This document shows positions 8,581-17,787 of a DNA stretch of 64,000 nt, piece after piece; within the stretch, counting starts at the first letter, position 1; each line of letters starts with the position of its first letter. Source of the stretch: Bacteroidota bacterium (GTDB taxonomy: Bacteria; Bacteroidota; Bacteroidia; Flavobacteriales_D; Sanyastnellaceae). A model generated the notes under the pieces. It did no database searches. It had not been told where the DNA came from and worked only from the letters and a program-made list of their open reading frames with translations. The stretch lies in assembly GCA_027624855.1 (NCBI GenBank), contig JAQBTQ010000002.1:1-64000 (forward strand). The letters run 5' to 3'. Position numbers and translations under genes: made by a program.

Positions 8581-9330
8581 TTGACTTTGGGGTTCTTTCA
8601 AAGACAATCATGGTGGCGTCGTCGGTCTCCTGAATCTTCCTTGTCGCCCAAGTTCGTTCAATTCATCCAGTTGGAGTTTGGACTTAAAGTGCGCAACGCT
8701 CATTGGTATGAACAAGCCTTAACTCATGCCTCATTGGGGGATCAGTTAAAGGATGGACGTCGAAACAACGAGCGCCTGGAGTTTCTGGGAGATTCAGTCC
8801 TTGGAGCCATTGCAGCGGAATTGGTTTTTTATTCTTTTCCAGAAGATGATGAGGGGCCGCTGACAATGAAGAAATCGCAATTGGTCAGTCGAAAAATGCT
8901 CAATCAAATTGGAGAGAGTATGGGACTCTCTCGGTTTATTCAGTCCAATTTTCGGGACAATGTCATACCGAGCTCGGTGGTGGGAAATGCGCTTGAGGCC
9001 TTGATTGGCGCCGTATATCTCGACCACGGATATGAAAAAGCAAAATCGGGCATCAAAGAAAGTTTGATCCGTCATGGAGCGCTAAAATCTTTTGATGAAA
9101 CCCAGGATTTTAAATCGAAGCTGGACCACTGGGCACGGATTGAACAGAAAATGCTCCAATACGTTTTGGTGGAGGATCAGGATGATTCAGGACATCCATT
9201 TTTTAGGGTTTCTGTTGAACTAGATGGAGAAGTATGGGGAATGGGAAGTGGACGCTCCAAAAAGGCCGCAGAACAACAAGCGGCGCAACATGCCCTTCAG
9301 CGGGGTGAATGGCGTACGCAATCCGAATGA
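8581..9330 (+). CDS. rnc: Ribonuclease III
   Basis: Double-strand-specific endoribonuclease for rRNA and mRNA processing. The signature ERLEFLGDSVLGA (about residues 65-77) carries metal-binding acidic residues, and a second acidic site is in NALEALIGAVYLD. A C-terminal double-stranded RNA-binding domain (about 175-245) ends in the GSGRSKKAAEQQAAQHAL helix. At 249 residues it is normal for Bacteroidota. The start is a TTG placed immediately after the fabF stop; no ATG lies before the conserved domain, so TTG at 8581 (or a later TTG near 8641) must be used. Confidence 0.95.
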   Translation: MTLGFFQRQSWWRRRSPESSLSPKFVQFIQLEFGLKVRNAHWYEQALTHASLGDQLKDGRRNNERLEFLGDSVLGAIAAELVFYSFPEDDEGPLTMKKSQLVSRKMLNQIGESMGLSRFIQSNFRDNVIPSSVVGNALEALIGAVYLDHGYEKAKSGIKESLIRHGALKSFDETQDFKSKLDHWARIEQKMLQYVLVEDQDDSGHPFFRVSVELDGEVWGMGSGRSKKAAEQQAAQHALQRGEWRTQSE

Positions 9331-9347
9331 AATTCACTAATCAGGGG

Positions 9348-9355
9348 TATATTCG
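9348..9355 (+). promoter_or_regulatory. Putative -7 element before the IPExxxVDY gene
   Basis: TATATTCG fits TAnnTT(C/T)G and lies 6 bases before the ATG at 9362, in the 31-base gap after rnc. A transcript from here would be almost leaderless. No clear -33 TTG. Confidence 0.4.
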
Positions 9356-9361
9356 CCGAAA

Positions 9362-9808
9362 ATGCAGTGGCTAGAAGATGACTTTGAGGACTCGTGCGAT
9401 TTTTCGCTCATCGGAGTGAGCAGTCATCTGCCTCCGCATCGAATTTGTTGGCAGTTAAATCAAGCGCTTCATTGGCACCTTGAATTCAACCACATACTCA
9501 AGATTACCCAGAGGACTGGAGACTCATCTCATGTTGTCTACCGGTATGCAGCTCCAACCTCAGAGGGCGAAGTGCTCTATTTTATGGTCGAAAACAAAAT
9601 TCAAGGCGGAGCAGTAGCGAAGTATAAAGGAGCGGAGGTAATGGATTATTTGATTCAAGTTTACGATGATTCAGAAGGCATCAAGGAATTGATTTCGAAG
9701 GTGCGGTCCGTTCCAGGGGTTAATTATGTGCAGGAGTTAGACCCCGTCAATTCGGGTGCTATGGAACATTTAGCTTTAATCGATTTAGCTGAATCGGAGG
9801 CAAATTGA
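9362..9808 (+). CDS. IPExxxVDY family protein
   Basis: A 148-residue acidic cytoplasmic protein of a Bacteroidota-specific family named for a central motif and normally encoded between rnc and pyk, as here. The N terminus (FSLIGVSSHLPPHRICWQLNQAL) matches the family well. The naming motif is degenerate: where relatives have I-P-E-x-x-x-V-D-Y, this protein reads A-K-Y-K-G-A-E-V-M-D-Y in the same GG-to-DY context, so only the DY part is kept. Function is unknown; the fixed gene order suggests a link to pyk or to co-expression with lipid synthesis genes. Confidence 0.8.
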   Translation: MQWLEDDFEDSCDFSLIGVSSHLPPHRICWQLNQALHWHLEFNHILKITQRTGDSSHVVYRYAAPTSEGEVLYFMVENKIQGGAVAKYKGAEVMDYLIQVYDDSEGIKELISKVRSVPGVNYVQELDPVNSGAMEHLALIDLAESEAN

Positions 9809-9817
9809 ATATTTGAC

Positions 9818-11242
9818 ATGGTAATGAAAAGGACAAAAATTGTAGCAACAATGGGCCCGGCCTGTTCCTCAGAGGAGCAGTTGGTCAAATTGATTGAGGC
9901 GGGAATGAACGTAGCTCGATTGAATTTTTCTCATGGAGAACATGCGGTGCATGGGGAGATCATCGACCGCTTACGCATGGTGGATGAAAAATTGGGAACA
10001 CATACCGCGACATTGGCAGACTTACAAGGTCCAAAATTGCGTATCGGAGAGCTACAAGACGGCGAAATTCAACTTGTGGTCGGTGAAAATTTGATCATCA
10101 GAACGGGCGCTGAAGTAGGTCAAAGCGGATTGGTTTACACCAATTATGAGCAATTTGCTAAGGATGTCAAACCAGGAGAACCGGTCCTCATGGATGATGG
10201 TAAGTTGGAGCTTCGGGTACTTGAGACTGATGGTAAAAGCGAGGTGAAATGTGAAGTCGTTCACGGAGGCGTTTTGAGGCCTAGGAAAGGGATTAACTTA
10301 CCCTCGACAGCAATCTCACTTCCGAGCATTACCCAAAAAGACGCTGTGGATTTGGATTTTGCGTTAGAGAAGGATGTGGATTGGATTGGGTTGTCGTTTG
10401 TTCGGAATGCCGCCGATATCGAAGAATTACGGAGTCGAATTGCAGAGAAAGGCAAGCATGCTCGGATCATTGCTAAAATTGAAAAGCCTGAAGCATTGGC
10501 TGATTTGGACGCAATACTCGACGCAACGGATGCGGTGATGGTCGCTCGTGGAGACTTAGGCGTAGAGATACCAAAACAAGAAGTACCGCTTGTTCAAAAG
10601 GATATCATCAAACGGTGTATGCTTCAAGGCAAACCGGTCATCGTGGCAACGCAGATGATGGAATCCATGATAGAGCAGTCCGTGCCCACCCGCGCTGAGG
10701 TGAACGACGTTGCCAATGCTGTTTTGGATGGTGCAGATGCGGTCATGTTGAGCGCTGAGACTTCGGTTGGGGCCTATCCTGTTGAAGCCGTAACGGCAAT
10801 GACAGAAATCATCGAGTCGATGGAGGGGCATGATGCCATGTATTATCATGAGCGACCGCCTCGAAGCCCCGAAGACGATCGATTCATCAGTGACAGTATG
10901 TGTTATAATGCTTGTCGCTTGGCAAAGCGCGTCAATGCAAAAGGAATCGTTACGATGACCTTTAGCGGCTACACGGCGGTTCAGGTGGCGAGCCAACGGC
11001 CAAAAGCATTCATCTATATGTTCACAGCGAATAAGCGGGTGCTGGCTCAAATGTCTTTGGTCTGGGGCGTATCAGCTTTTCCTTACTTGAAAATGGTGAG
11101 TACCGATCACACCATTGCTGATATCAAGTTTGAATTGACCAAAATGGGCGTGGTTCAGAAAGGGGATTTTGTGATCCACTTGGCGAGTATGCCTATTGCG
11201 GATGCTGGAATGACAAACATGTTGAAGCTCAGCCAAGTCTAG
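9818..11242 (+). CDS. pyk: Pyruvate kinase
   Basis: Transfers phosphate from phosphoenolpyruvate to ADP in the last step of glycolysis. The 474-residue protein has the N-terminal TKIVATMGPACSS, the active-site signature IIAKIEKPEAL with catalytic lysine, the metal-binding MVARGDLGVEIP, and VPTRAEVNDVANAVLDGADAVMLSAET (the family's substrate loop, given here only in part as a landmark: NDVANAVLDGADAVMLSAET). The C-terminal allosteric domain spans about residues 350-474. It follows the IPExxxVDY gene by 9 bases. ATG at 9818 is used; another in-frame ATG is at 9824. Confidence 0.97.
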   Translation: MVMKRTKIVATMGPACSSEEQLVKLIEAGMNVARLNFSHGEHAVHGEIIDRLRMVDEKLGTHTATLADLQGPKLRIGELQDGEIQLVVGENLIIRTGAEVGQSGLVYTNYEQFAKDVKPGEPVLMDDGKLELRVLETDGKSEVKCEVVHGGVLRPRKGINLPSTAISLPSITQKDAVDLDFALEKDVDWIGLSFVRNAADIEELRSRIAEKGKHARIIAKIEKPEALADLDAILDATDAVMVARGDLGVEIPKQEVPLVQKDIIKRCMLQGKPVIVATQMMESMIEQSVPTRAEVNDVANAVLDGADAVMLSAETSVGAYPVEAVTAMTEIIESMEGHDAMYYHERPPRSPEDDRFISDSMCYNACRLAKRVNAKGIVTMTFSGYTAVQVASQRPKAFIYMFTANKRVLAQMSLVWGVSAFPYLKMVSTDHTIADIKFELTKMGVVQKGDFVIHLASMPIADAGMTNMLKLSQV

Positions 11243-11285
11243 TTAAAACGAGGGTGTCAGATGTGTCGGATGCTTTTGAAGATGC

Positions 11286-11293
11286 TATCTTCG
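11286..11293 (+). promoter_or_regulatory. Putative -7 element of ileS promoter
   Basis: TATCTTCG fits TAnnTT(C/T)G in the 84-base gap between pyk and ileS. A TCG (one mismatch to TTG) lies 17 bases upstream at 11266-11268. The implied leader is about 30 bases. Confidence 0.4.
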
Positions 11294-11326
11294 CGCCTCA
11301 AGCCCAACTCCTGAATTGTATAGCGG

Positions 11327-14300
11327 ATGAGTACCCCAAAGTCGTCTTCCTCCTTTCCTGAGCGCGGACCTTTGAATCTACCTGAGATATCAAATGAGAT
11401 ATTGAATCAGTGGGAAACGGATGGGACGTTTCAAAAAAGTGTTGATTCCCGACCAGCTGATAAGCCGTACGTGTTTTTTGAAGGTCCACCTTCAGCCAAC
11501 GGCAAGCCTGGGATTCACCATGTCATGGCAAGGACCATCAAGGACATTTTTTGCCGATTTCATACGCTCAAAGGGTTCAGGGTGGAGCGAAAAGCTGGTT
11601 GGGACACACACGGTTTGCCTGTGGAACTTGGAGTCGAGAAGGAACTGGGGATTACAAAAGAGGACATTGGCACCAAGCTTACCGTTGAGGAGTACAATGA
11701 AGCCTGCCGGGAGGCGGTCATGCGCTACACGGATATTTGGAATGATCTAACCCGCAAGATGGGTTATTGGGTGGATATGGATGAACCGTATGTCACTTAC
11801 GAAAACAAGTACATCGAGAGCGTTTGGTGGTTGCTCAAGCAACTGGATCAAAAAGACTTGCTATACAAAGGGTACACAATTCAGCCATACAGCCCTGCGG
11901 CCGGAACGGGATTGAGTTCGCATGAATTAAATCAGCCAGGAGCCTACCGAGATGTGAAGGACACGACCATAGTCGCTCAATTTCGTGCATTACCGGAATG
12001 CGGTGCGCGCATCCTAGAACATGGGGGTGCTGAGCAAGTGAAGCGACTAGCGGATTTGCCGGTTTATTTCTTGGCTTGGACCACGACCCCTTGGACCCTT
12101 CCATCGAATACAGCCTTGACCGTGGGGCCTGAGATTTTCTACTCCCTGGTCTTAACACAGAATAGGTACACGGATGAGCGTTGCCTCGTCATCTTAGCTG
12201 AAGACCTAATTTCCAAGCATTTTGGTGGGAAGAAGGATCCTGATTACGAAGTCATCGCTCGGATCAGCGGGGGCGAACTGTGCGGAGCTCGCTATGAACA
12301 ATTGTTGGATTGGGCAGAACCCATGGATGGGATAAGCGAAGCATTTCGAATTATTCCTGGAGATTTTGTGACCACAGAGGATGGAACCGGTATTGTGCAC
12401 ACGGCTCCGACTTTTGGAGCGGATGACGCGCGAGTTGCTGCTGCTGCTGGAGTTCCACCCATGCTCGTTGACGATGGCAATGGACATGGTGTACCACTTG
12501 TTGATATGCAAGGTCGGTTCAGAGCGGGAGTTGGGCCATTGCAGGGCCGTTTCGTAAAACAAGAATATTATGAGGAAGGCGCAGCACCTGAACGCTCCGT
12601 TGATGTTGAAATAGCCATTGAGCTGAAGTCAAAAGGGCTGGCGTTTTTGGTCGAGAAGTACGAGCACAATTATCCCCATTGCTGGCGTACGGATAAGCCT
12701 GTTCTTTACTACCCATTGGATAGTTGGTTTATCAGGTCCACGGCCGCCAAGGATGCCATGCAATCTCTGAATGAAACAATTCGATGGAAACCAGCGAGTA
12801 CAGGTTCAGGAAGATTTGGGAAATGGCTCGAAAACCTCAACGACTGGAACCTAAGCCGTTCCCGATTTTGGGGGATTCCAATTCCTATTTGGTCAACGGA
12901 AGACGGTTCAGAAAGGATTTGCATTGGTTCTGTTGAGGAACTTCAGCAGGCATGTGCAGTGTCAGTTGATTCGGGTTTGATGGATGCCAATCCTCTGAAA
13001 GATTTTGTCGTTGGGGACATGTCCTCCTCCAATTATGAGTCATTTGATTTGCACAAGCATGTCGTAGATCAAATCGTATTGAAGTCGTCCGATGGACGAC
13101 CAATGAGACGCGAATCCGACTTGATTGATGTGTGGTTTGACAGCGGTTCAATGCCTTATGCTCAATGGCATTATCCATTTGAAAATCAAGACAAAATCGA
13201 CGGTGGCCAAGCATTCCCCGCTGATTTTATTGCAGAAGGGGTTGATCAAACACGCGGGTGGTTTTATACCCTCCACGCGATTTCTACCATGGTTTTTGGC
13301 TCGGTGGCGTATAAGAATGTGATCAGCAACGGTTTGGTGTTGGACAAGAATGGCCAAAAAATGTCCAAGCGATTGGGCAATGGAGTGGATCCTTTCGAGA
13401 CACTGGAAAGATTTGGGCCTGACGCCACTCGTTGGTACATGATCTCCAATGCCCAGCCTTGGGACAACCTCAAATTCGATACCGAAGGAATCGTCGAAGT
13501 GCAGCGCAAGTTTTTTGGCACATTGCACAACACCTACAATTTCCTGGCCCTCTATTCCAATATTGATGGATTCACGGGTTCTGAAGCGTTAATTCCTCAC
13601 GATCAACGCGCTGAGATAGATAGGTGGATACTGTCTCGACTTCATTCATTGGTCAAAGAAGTTGAAGAGTCTTACACAGCGCTTGAACCCACACGTGTTG
13701 CCCGGGCCATTCAATCTTTCGCAATCGATGAGCTTTCCAACTGGCACGTTCGGTTGTCACGCCGTCGATTCTGGAAAGGTGAAATGAGTGAGGACAAGCT
13801 AAGCGCCTACCAAACACTCAATGAATGTTTGAGGAATTTGGCCATTTTGATTTCACCCATTGCACCCTTTTATGCGGACCGATTGTACAGGGATTTACAT
13901 CATTCGAGTGCGTCAGTTCATTTGGCAGAATTTCCAAACCATTCGGAGGAAATCATCGATGAAGAGCTAGAAGCGAGAATGGCCATGGCCCAGCGTATTA
14001 GTTCTCAAGTTCTTTCACTTCGAAAGCGAGAGCGCATCCGGGTTCGACAGCCATTGCAGCGCATTTTGATTCCGGTCTTGGATGACCAAACGGCTCAGCG
14101 AGTGTTAGCGATGGAGGCCCTGATCCGGAGTGAAGTGAATGTCAAGGAAATTGTGTTGATCCGAGATGGCGAGGATTCGGATATTTCGATTGTAAAGAAA
14201 GTCAAGCCAGATTTCAAGGCATTGGGACCGCGCTTTGGAAAAAGGATGAAAGCGGTTGCTGCAGCAATTTTATCGATGAATTCAGAGACAATCGCCGTGC

Positions 14301-14722
14301 TGGAACGCGATGGAAAAGTGGAGGTTAACCCAGCAGATGGAGAAGGCGTGGCATTGGTTGATTTAGGAGATGTAGAAATTGCGACTGAAGACATTCCGGG
14401 TTGGTTGGTATCGAATTCGGGTGGCGTTACGGTTGCCTTGGATATCACGTTGAGTGATTCGTTACTAGCAGAAGGTTTGGCTCGCGAACTTGTGAATCGC
14501 GTGCAAAATGAGCGAAAAGATGCCGGATTTGAGGTGACGGACCGCATCCAATTAACAGTCGATGCAAGTGCGGAAGTTCAACAAAAATTGCAATTGAATT
14601 TAAACTATATTGCCCAAGAGACTTTGGCAGACGAAGTGATTTGGAGCCAATTTTCAAATACCCAAGATGTGGAGTTAAGCGAAGGCCATTCAGTTGCCAT
14701 CGCTGTGAAAAAATTGAATTGA
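11327..14722 (+). CDS. ileS: Isoleucyl-tRNA synthetase
   Basis: Class I aminoacyl-tRNA synthetase charging tRNA-Ile, with editing of valine. The protein is 1131 residues, the long (eukaryote-like) length common in Bacteroidota. Visible: the HIGH-type motif in SANGKPGIHHVMARTIKD (about residues 54-70), the editing domain with LAWTTTPWTLPSNTAL, the KMSKR loop (GQKMSKRLGNGVDPF, about 680), and the anticodon-binding domain after it. No truncation. It is followed after 12 bases by the DksA-like gene, the usual order ileS-dksA-lspA in this phylum. Confidence 0.97.
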   Translation: MSTPKSSSSFPERGPLNLPEISNEILNQWETDGTFQKSVDSRPADKPYVFFEGPPSANGKPGIHHVMARTIKDIFCRFHTLKGFRVERKAGWDTHGLPVELGVEKELGITKEDIGTKLTVEEYNEACREAVMRYTDIWNDLTRKMGYWVDMDEPYVTYENKYIESVWWLLKQLDQKDLLYKGYTIQPYSPAAGTGLSSHELNQPGAYRDVKDTTIVAQFRALPECGARILEHGGAEQVKRLADLPVYFLAWTTTPWTLPSNTALTVGPEIFYSLVLTQNRYTDERCLVILAEDLISKHFGGKKDPDYEVIARISGGELCGARYEQLLDWAEPMDGISEAFRIIPGDFVTTEDGTGIVHTAPTFGADDARVAAAAGVPPMLVDDGNGHGVPLVDMQGRFRAGVGPLQGRFVKQEYYEEGAAPERSVDVEIAIELKSKGLAFLVEKYEHNYPHCWRTDKPVLYYPLDSWFIRSTAAKDAMQSLNETIRWKPASTGSGRFGKWLENLNDWNLSRSRFWGIPIPIWSTEDGSERICIGSVEELQQACAVSVDSGLMDANPLKDFVVGDMSSSNYESFDLHKHVVDQIVLKSSDGRPMRRESDLIDVWFDSGSMPYAQWHYPFENQDKIDGGQAFPADFIAEGVDQTRGWFYTLHAISTMVFGSVAYKNVISNGLVLDKNGQKMSKRLGNGVDPFETLERFGPDATRWYMISNAQPWDNLKFDTEGIVEVQRKFFGTLHNTYNFLALYSNIDGFTGSEALIPHDQRAEIDRWILSRLHSLVKEVEESYTALEPTRVARAIQSFAIDELSNWHVRLSRRRFWKGEMSEDKLSAYQTLNECLRNLAILISPIAPFYADRLYRDLHHSSASVHLAEFPNHSEEIIDEELEARMAMAQRISSQVLSLRKRERIRVRQPLQRILIPVLDDQTAQRVLAMEALIRSEVNVKEIVLIRDGEDSDISIVKKVKPDFKALGPRFGKRMKAVAAAILSMNSETIAVLERDGKVEVNPADGEGVALVDLGDVEIATEDIPGWLVSNSGGVTVALDITLSDSLLAEGLARELVNRVQNERKDAGFEVTDRIQLTVDASAEVQQKLQLNLNYIAQETLADEVIWSQFSNTQDVELSEGHSVAIAVKKLN

Positions 14723-14734
14723 AACGATATCGTT

Positions 14735-15106
14735 ATGGCAGAAACGCGTTATTCGGATAAGGACCTCGGTGAGTTCCAATCCCTCATTGAAGAGAAATTG
14801 AAAGTTGCAAGGGAAAATTACGATGAGTTGCAACGTGCTTTATCTCATCAGGACGATAATTCGACGGATGATACGGCACCGACATTTAAGATGATGGAGG
14901 ACGGTTCTGAAACCATGAGCAGGGAGGAAACAGCGCAGCTTGCTTCTCGTCAAGAAAAATTCATTCGCAATCTTGAAAACGCTTTGCTGCGAATCAAGAA
15001 TAAGACCTATGGAATTTGCCGGGTGACGGGCAAATTAATTCCGAAAGAGCGGTTGCGATTGGTGCCTCACGCCACCATGTCCATCGAGGCGAAGAACAAG
15101 CAGTGA
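14735..15106 (+). CDS. TraR/DksA-family protein
   Basis: A 123-residue protein with an N-terminal coiled coil (about 1-85) carrying acidic residues and a C-terminal zinc-finger-like domain. DksA proteins reach into the RNA polymerase secondary channel and modulate rRNA and amino acid promoters with ppGpp. The finger region (YGICRVTGKLIPKERLRLVPHA) keeps the fold residues and PHA segment but only one of the four zinc cysteines, as is common in Bacteroidota homologues, so zinc is probably not bound. It lies between ileS and lspA in a tight cluster. Confidence 0.9.
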   Translation: MAETRYSDKDLGEFQSLIEEKLKVARENYDELQRALSHQDDNSTDDTAPTFKMMEDGSETMSREETAQLASRQEKFIRNLENALLRIKNKTYGICRVTGKLIPKERLRLVPHATMSIEAKNKQ

Positions 15107-15127
15107 TCACCGCCTAACTCAGATTCA

Positions 15128-15745
15128 TTGAATTTTTTGAAGACGCTGGGAGGATGGGTTTTAATGGTGGTTCTGCCGGTGTTATTGGTGGATCAGTTGC
15201 TGAAGATTTGGGTCAAGCTCAATTTTTCGTTGGGAGAACAATTCACTTTGATCCCAGGACTGATTGAGTTGCAATTCATTGAAAATGAAGGAATGGCATT
15301 TGGTTGGGCGTTGCCTGGCGTCGCTGGGAAATTGCTTTTGACGGGTTTTCGATTGGTGGCAGCTGTGGGAATTGGATTCTATATCAATCGGTTAATCAAA
15401 AACCAAGCGCATAAAGGGTATTTAACATGCCTTGCGTTCATATGGGCTGGAGCAATTGGAAACATCATCGATAGTGCGGTATATGGTCAGTTGTTCACAG
15501 CAAGTTCTTGGGGAACCATTGCAGAATGGGCTGGAGAAGGGTATGCCTCTTTTTTAATGGGCAATGTGGTCGATATGTTTCATTTTACAGTGCGCTGGCC
15601 TTCAGGCTTTCCAATTGAATCGCTGGCCAACAGGGAAGTTTTTCCGCCCATTTGGAATTTTGCTGATGCTTGCATTTCCTGTGGAGTGATCGCCATTTTG
15701 ATCTGGCAAAAGCGGTTTTTCAGCGATCCGAAACCGATTGATTAG
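15128..15745 (+). CDS. lspA: Lipoprotein signal peptidase
   Basis: Inner-membrane aspartyl protease that removes lipoprotein signal peptides after diacylation. The 205-residue protein has four hydrophobic segments and the two catalytic aspartates, in GAIGNIIDSAVYG and NFADACISCG. The early segment FIENEGMAFG is the Bacteroidota version of the conserved ENxGxAFG loop. TTG at 15128 is used because it gives a full first transmembrane helix; an ATG at 15164 would shorten it. Several lipoproteins in the window (GldH, the rhodanese, the protein at 27151-28077) are substrates. Its end overlaps the end of ispG on the other strand by 4 bases. Confidence 0.93.
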   Translation: MNFLKTLGGWVLMVVLPVLLVDQLLKIWVKLNFSLGEQFTLIPGLIELQFIENEGMAFGWALPGVAGKLLLTGFRLVAAVGIGFYINRLIKNQAHKGYLTCLAFIWAGAIGNIIDSAVYGQLFTASSWGTIAEWAGEGYASFLMGNVVDMFHFTVRWPSGFPIESLANREVFPPIWNFADACISCGVIAILIWQKRFFSDPKPID

Positions 15746-17694
15746 GATTGATTTTGTTCAACGGCCTGCGGCTCTATCCAGTCACCGTGAGAACGAATTA
15801 AGTCAATTAAAGCCTGCACAGCTTGTTCTTCAGGAACATTCCTCTGAACTACCTCCTTCTCTTTGTAGAGAGAAATTTTCCCGGGCCCCGTCCCCACGTA
15901 TCCATAATCAGCATCCGCCATCTCTCCTGGTCCGTTGACGATGCATCCCATGATGCCAATCTTGATTCCCTTCAGGTGCGATGTGACTTGTCGGATTTTG
16001 GCGGTCGTGTCCTGCAAGTCGAACAGGGTTCTTCCACAACTCGGACAACTGATGTATTCTGTTTTTGATATTCGCGTTCTAGTGGCTTGAAGAATTCCGA
16101 ATGCGGTGGAGTTGCGCAATTGGAGTGGAAGACCTTGACCATCGATCCAAATCCCATCCCCGAAACCGTCGATGAGCGGTGCGCCGACATCTGTGGCTGC
16201 AAACAATTGAAAATGCTCAGCGTCAATTCCATCATACGATTGATGTAAAATGACCGGAACTTGGCATTGGTTCCGGTCCAAAATCATGCATCCTGCTCGA
16301 AGGTCGGCCATGGCGTGCAGCTGGCTGGTCTCAAGAATCAGAACGACATCTCGACGTCGCTTAATTTGATCAATGAAATCGGTTGTTAAATCGCGGGTTG
16401 TAGCCCGAATGAATTGGATTTTTCCCGGATGGTTGGCATCCCATTCTGATGCATTCCAAATGGGGTAATGACGATCTCGATTTTGCCAATGCACGGGCTC
16501 TTGCAATACGCCTAATGTTCCTGGCAATTGGAAATCGACTTGTTGCGAACCCGCATAGATGTAGTCACATGCGAAATCATCGAGGTTCCACTTATCCAAT
16601 GGCACTGAATAGCGATAACCACAACCGAACAATTTCGCCGGCGTAATGGAAGATTCGCTTAAGTCATGGATGATAACGGGCACCGCCCCTTCCCCAATGT
16701 TGGCCACGCCGTGCGAAGTCCGTCGCGTGTATTCATATGGATTGAAGGTGATTGGAAATGGTGTTGTTGGAATTGAAACTTGCCTTTCGCGGTATCGATC
16801 CACCAAGATTCGAGCAACGGGCAACTCTGCTTCAGGAGGCTCTGTGAGGGAGACGCGAATGGTATCGCCGAGACCATCTTCCAGCAAAGCCCCAATCCCT
16901 ACAGCGCTTTTAATTCGACCATCCTCTCCGTCGCCGGCTTCGGTCACACCTAAATGCAAGGGGTAATTCATTCCTTCCTCATCCATGACTGCGACCAATA
17001 AACGGTAGGCTTGAATCATGACTTGGGGATTCGATGCCTTCATACTGATGACCAAATCATGGTAATCATGCTCTCTGCAAATCCGCAAAAACTCCATGGC
17101 ACTTTCAACCATTCCTTGTGGCGTGTCACCATATCGACTGAGAATTCTATCTGATAGGGATCCGTGATTTGTACCGATGCGCATCGCCCTGCCGAGGGAT
17201 TTGCATTTGAGTACCAATGGAGTGAATCGCTCACGAATGCGACTCAGCTCTGCTGCATAGGATTCGTCAGTGTATTCAATTTCTTCGAATTTCTTTTTGT
17301 CAGCATAGTTTCCAGGATTCACACGGATTTTCTCCACGTAATCCGCTGCAATTTCAGCAGCATTTGGAGTGAAATGAATATCTGCTACCAATGGGATCGC
17401 ATATCCTTTTTGGTGTAATGCCGATGCGATGTTTTTTAATGCTTCGGCTTCTTTTTTGGAAGGTGCCGTAATCCGCACAAGCTCACAGCCAGCCTGAATC
17501 ATGCGATTGCTTTCAGCGACGGTGTTTTCAATGTCCATGGTATCTGCCGTAGTCATGGACTGAATCCGAATGGGAGCATCACCCCCAAGGCTCAATTGAC
17601 CTACTTTGATTTGCCGTGAGGTTCTTCGCTTGTAATTGAACCAATCAACAAGTTTCAGCTGGGGGTACTCAGTGGATTTTTTATCTGAATTCAT
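15742..17694 (-). CDS. ispG: 4-hydroxy-3-methylbut-2-enyl diphosphate synthase (long form)
   Basis: Penultimate step of the MEP isoprenoid pathway: reduces MEcPP to HMBPP using a [4Fe-4S] cluster. At 650 residues this is the three-domain form (TIM barrel, inserted domain, cluster domain) seen in Bacteroidota, Chlamydia and plants, against about 370 residues in E. coli. The barrel start (IRIQSMTTADTMD) and the cluster cysteines, SCPSCGRTLFDL near residue 550 and GCIVNGPGEMADADYG near 585, are intact. dxs, the first pathway gene, is also in the window (31584-33527). Divergent from recO; its stop overlaps lspA's stop. Confidence 0.96.
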   Translation of the reverse strand: MNSDKKSTEYPQLKLVDWFNYKRRTSRQIKVGQLSLGGDAPIRIQSMTTADTMDIENTVAESNRMIQAGCELVRITAPSKKEAEALKNIASALHQKGYAIPLVADIHFTPNAAEIAADYVEKIRVNPGNYADKKKFEEIEYTDESYAAELSRIRERFTPLVLKCKSLGRAMRIGTNHGSLSDRILSRYGDTPQGMVESAMEFLRICREHDYHDLVISMKASNPQVMIQAYRLLVAVMDEEGMNYPLHLGVTEAGDGEDGRIKSAVGIGALLEDGLGDTIRVSLTEPPEAELPVARILVDRYRERQVSIPTTPFPITFNPYEYTRRTSHGVANIGEGAVPVIIHDLSESSITPAKLFGCGYRYSVPLDKWNLDDFACDYIYAGSQQVDFQLPGTLGVLQEPVHWQNRDRHYPIWNASEWDANHPGKIQFIRATTRDLTTDFIDQIKRRRDVVLILETSQLHAMADLRAGCMILDRNQCQVPVILHQSYDGIDAEHFQLFAATDVGAPLIDGFGDGIWIDGQGLPLQLRNSTAFGILQATRTRISKTEYISCPSCGRTLFDLQDTTAKIRQVTSHLKGIKIGIMGCIVNGPGEMADADYGYVGTGPGKISLYKEKEVVQRNVPEEQAVQALIDLIRSHGDWIEPQAVEQNQS

Positions 17695-17723
17695 CTTGCT
17701 AATCGCTACGCTAAGTTAACCTG

Positions 17724-17737
17724 TTTCCGCCCGGAAA
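17724..17737. promoter_or_regulatory. Palindrome in ispG/recO spacer, possible operator
   Basis: TTTCCG-CC-CGGAAA is a perfect inverted repeat with 6-bp arms in the 93-base spacer between divergent ispG and recO. It is 30 bases from the ispG start and 50 from the recO start. It may be a chance dyad; there is no T-run. Confidence 0.25.
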
Positions 17738-17764
17738 TGTTGGCGCGGGTTGCTTGTTGAACCT

Positions 17765-17772
17765 TAAATTCG
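17765..17772 (+). promoter_or_regulatory. Putative -7 element of recO promoter
   Basis: TAAATTCG fits TAnnTT(C/T)G, with a TTG at 17740-17742 (22-base spacer, longer than ideal). It lies 15 bases before the recO ATG. Confidence 0.4.
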
Positions 17773-17787
17773 TTTCGAACAAGTAAG

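Noticed and set aside
10556-11050. Minus-strand open frame of about 164 codons inside pyk
   Set aside because: Antisense shadow of pyk with no domain or start signal.
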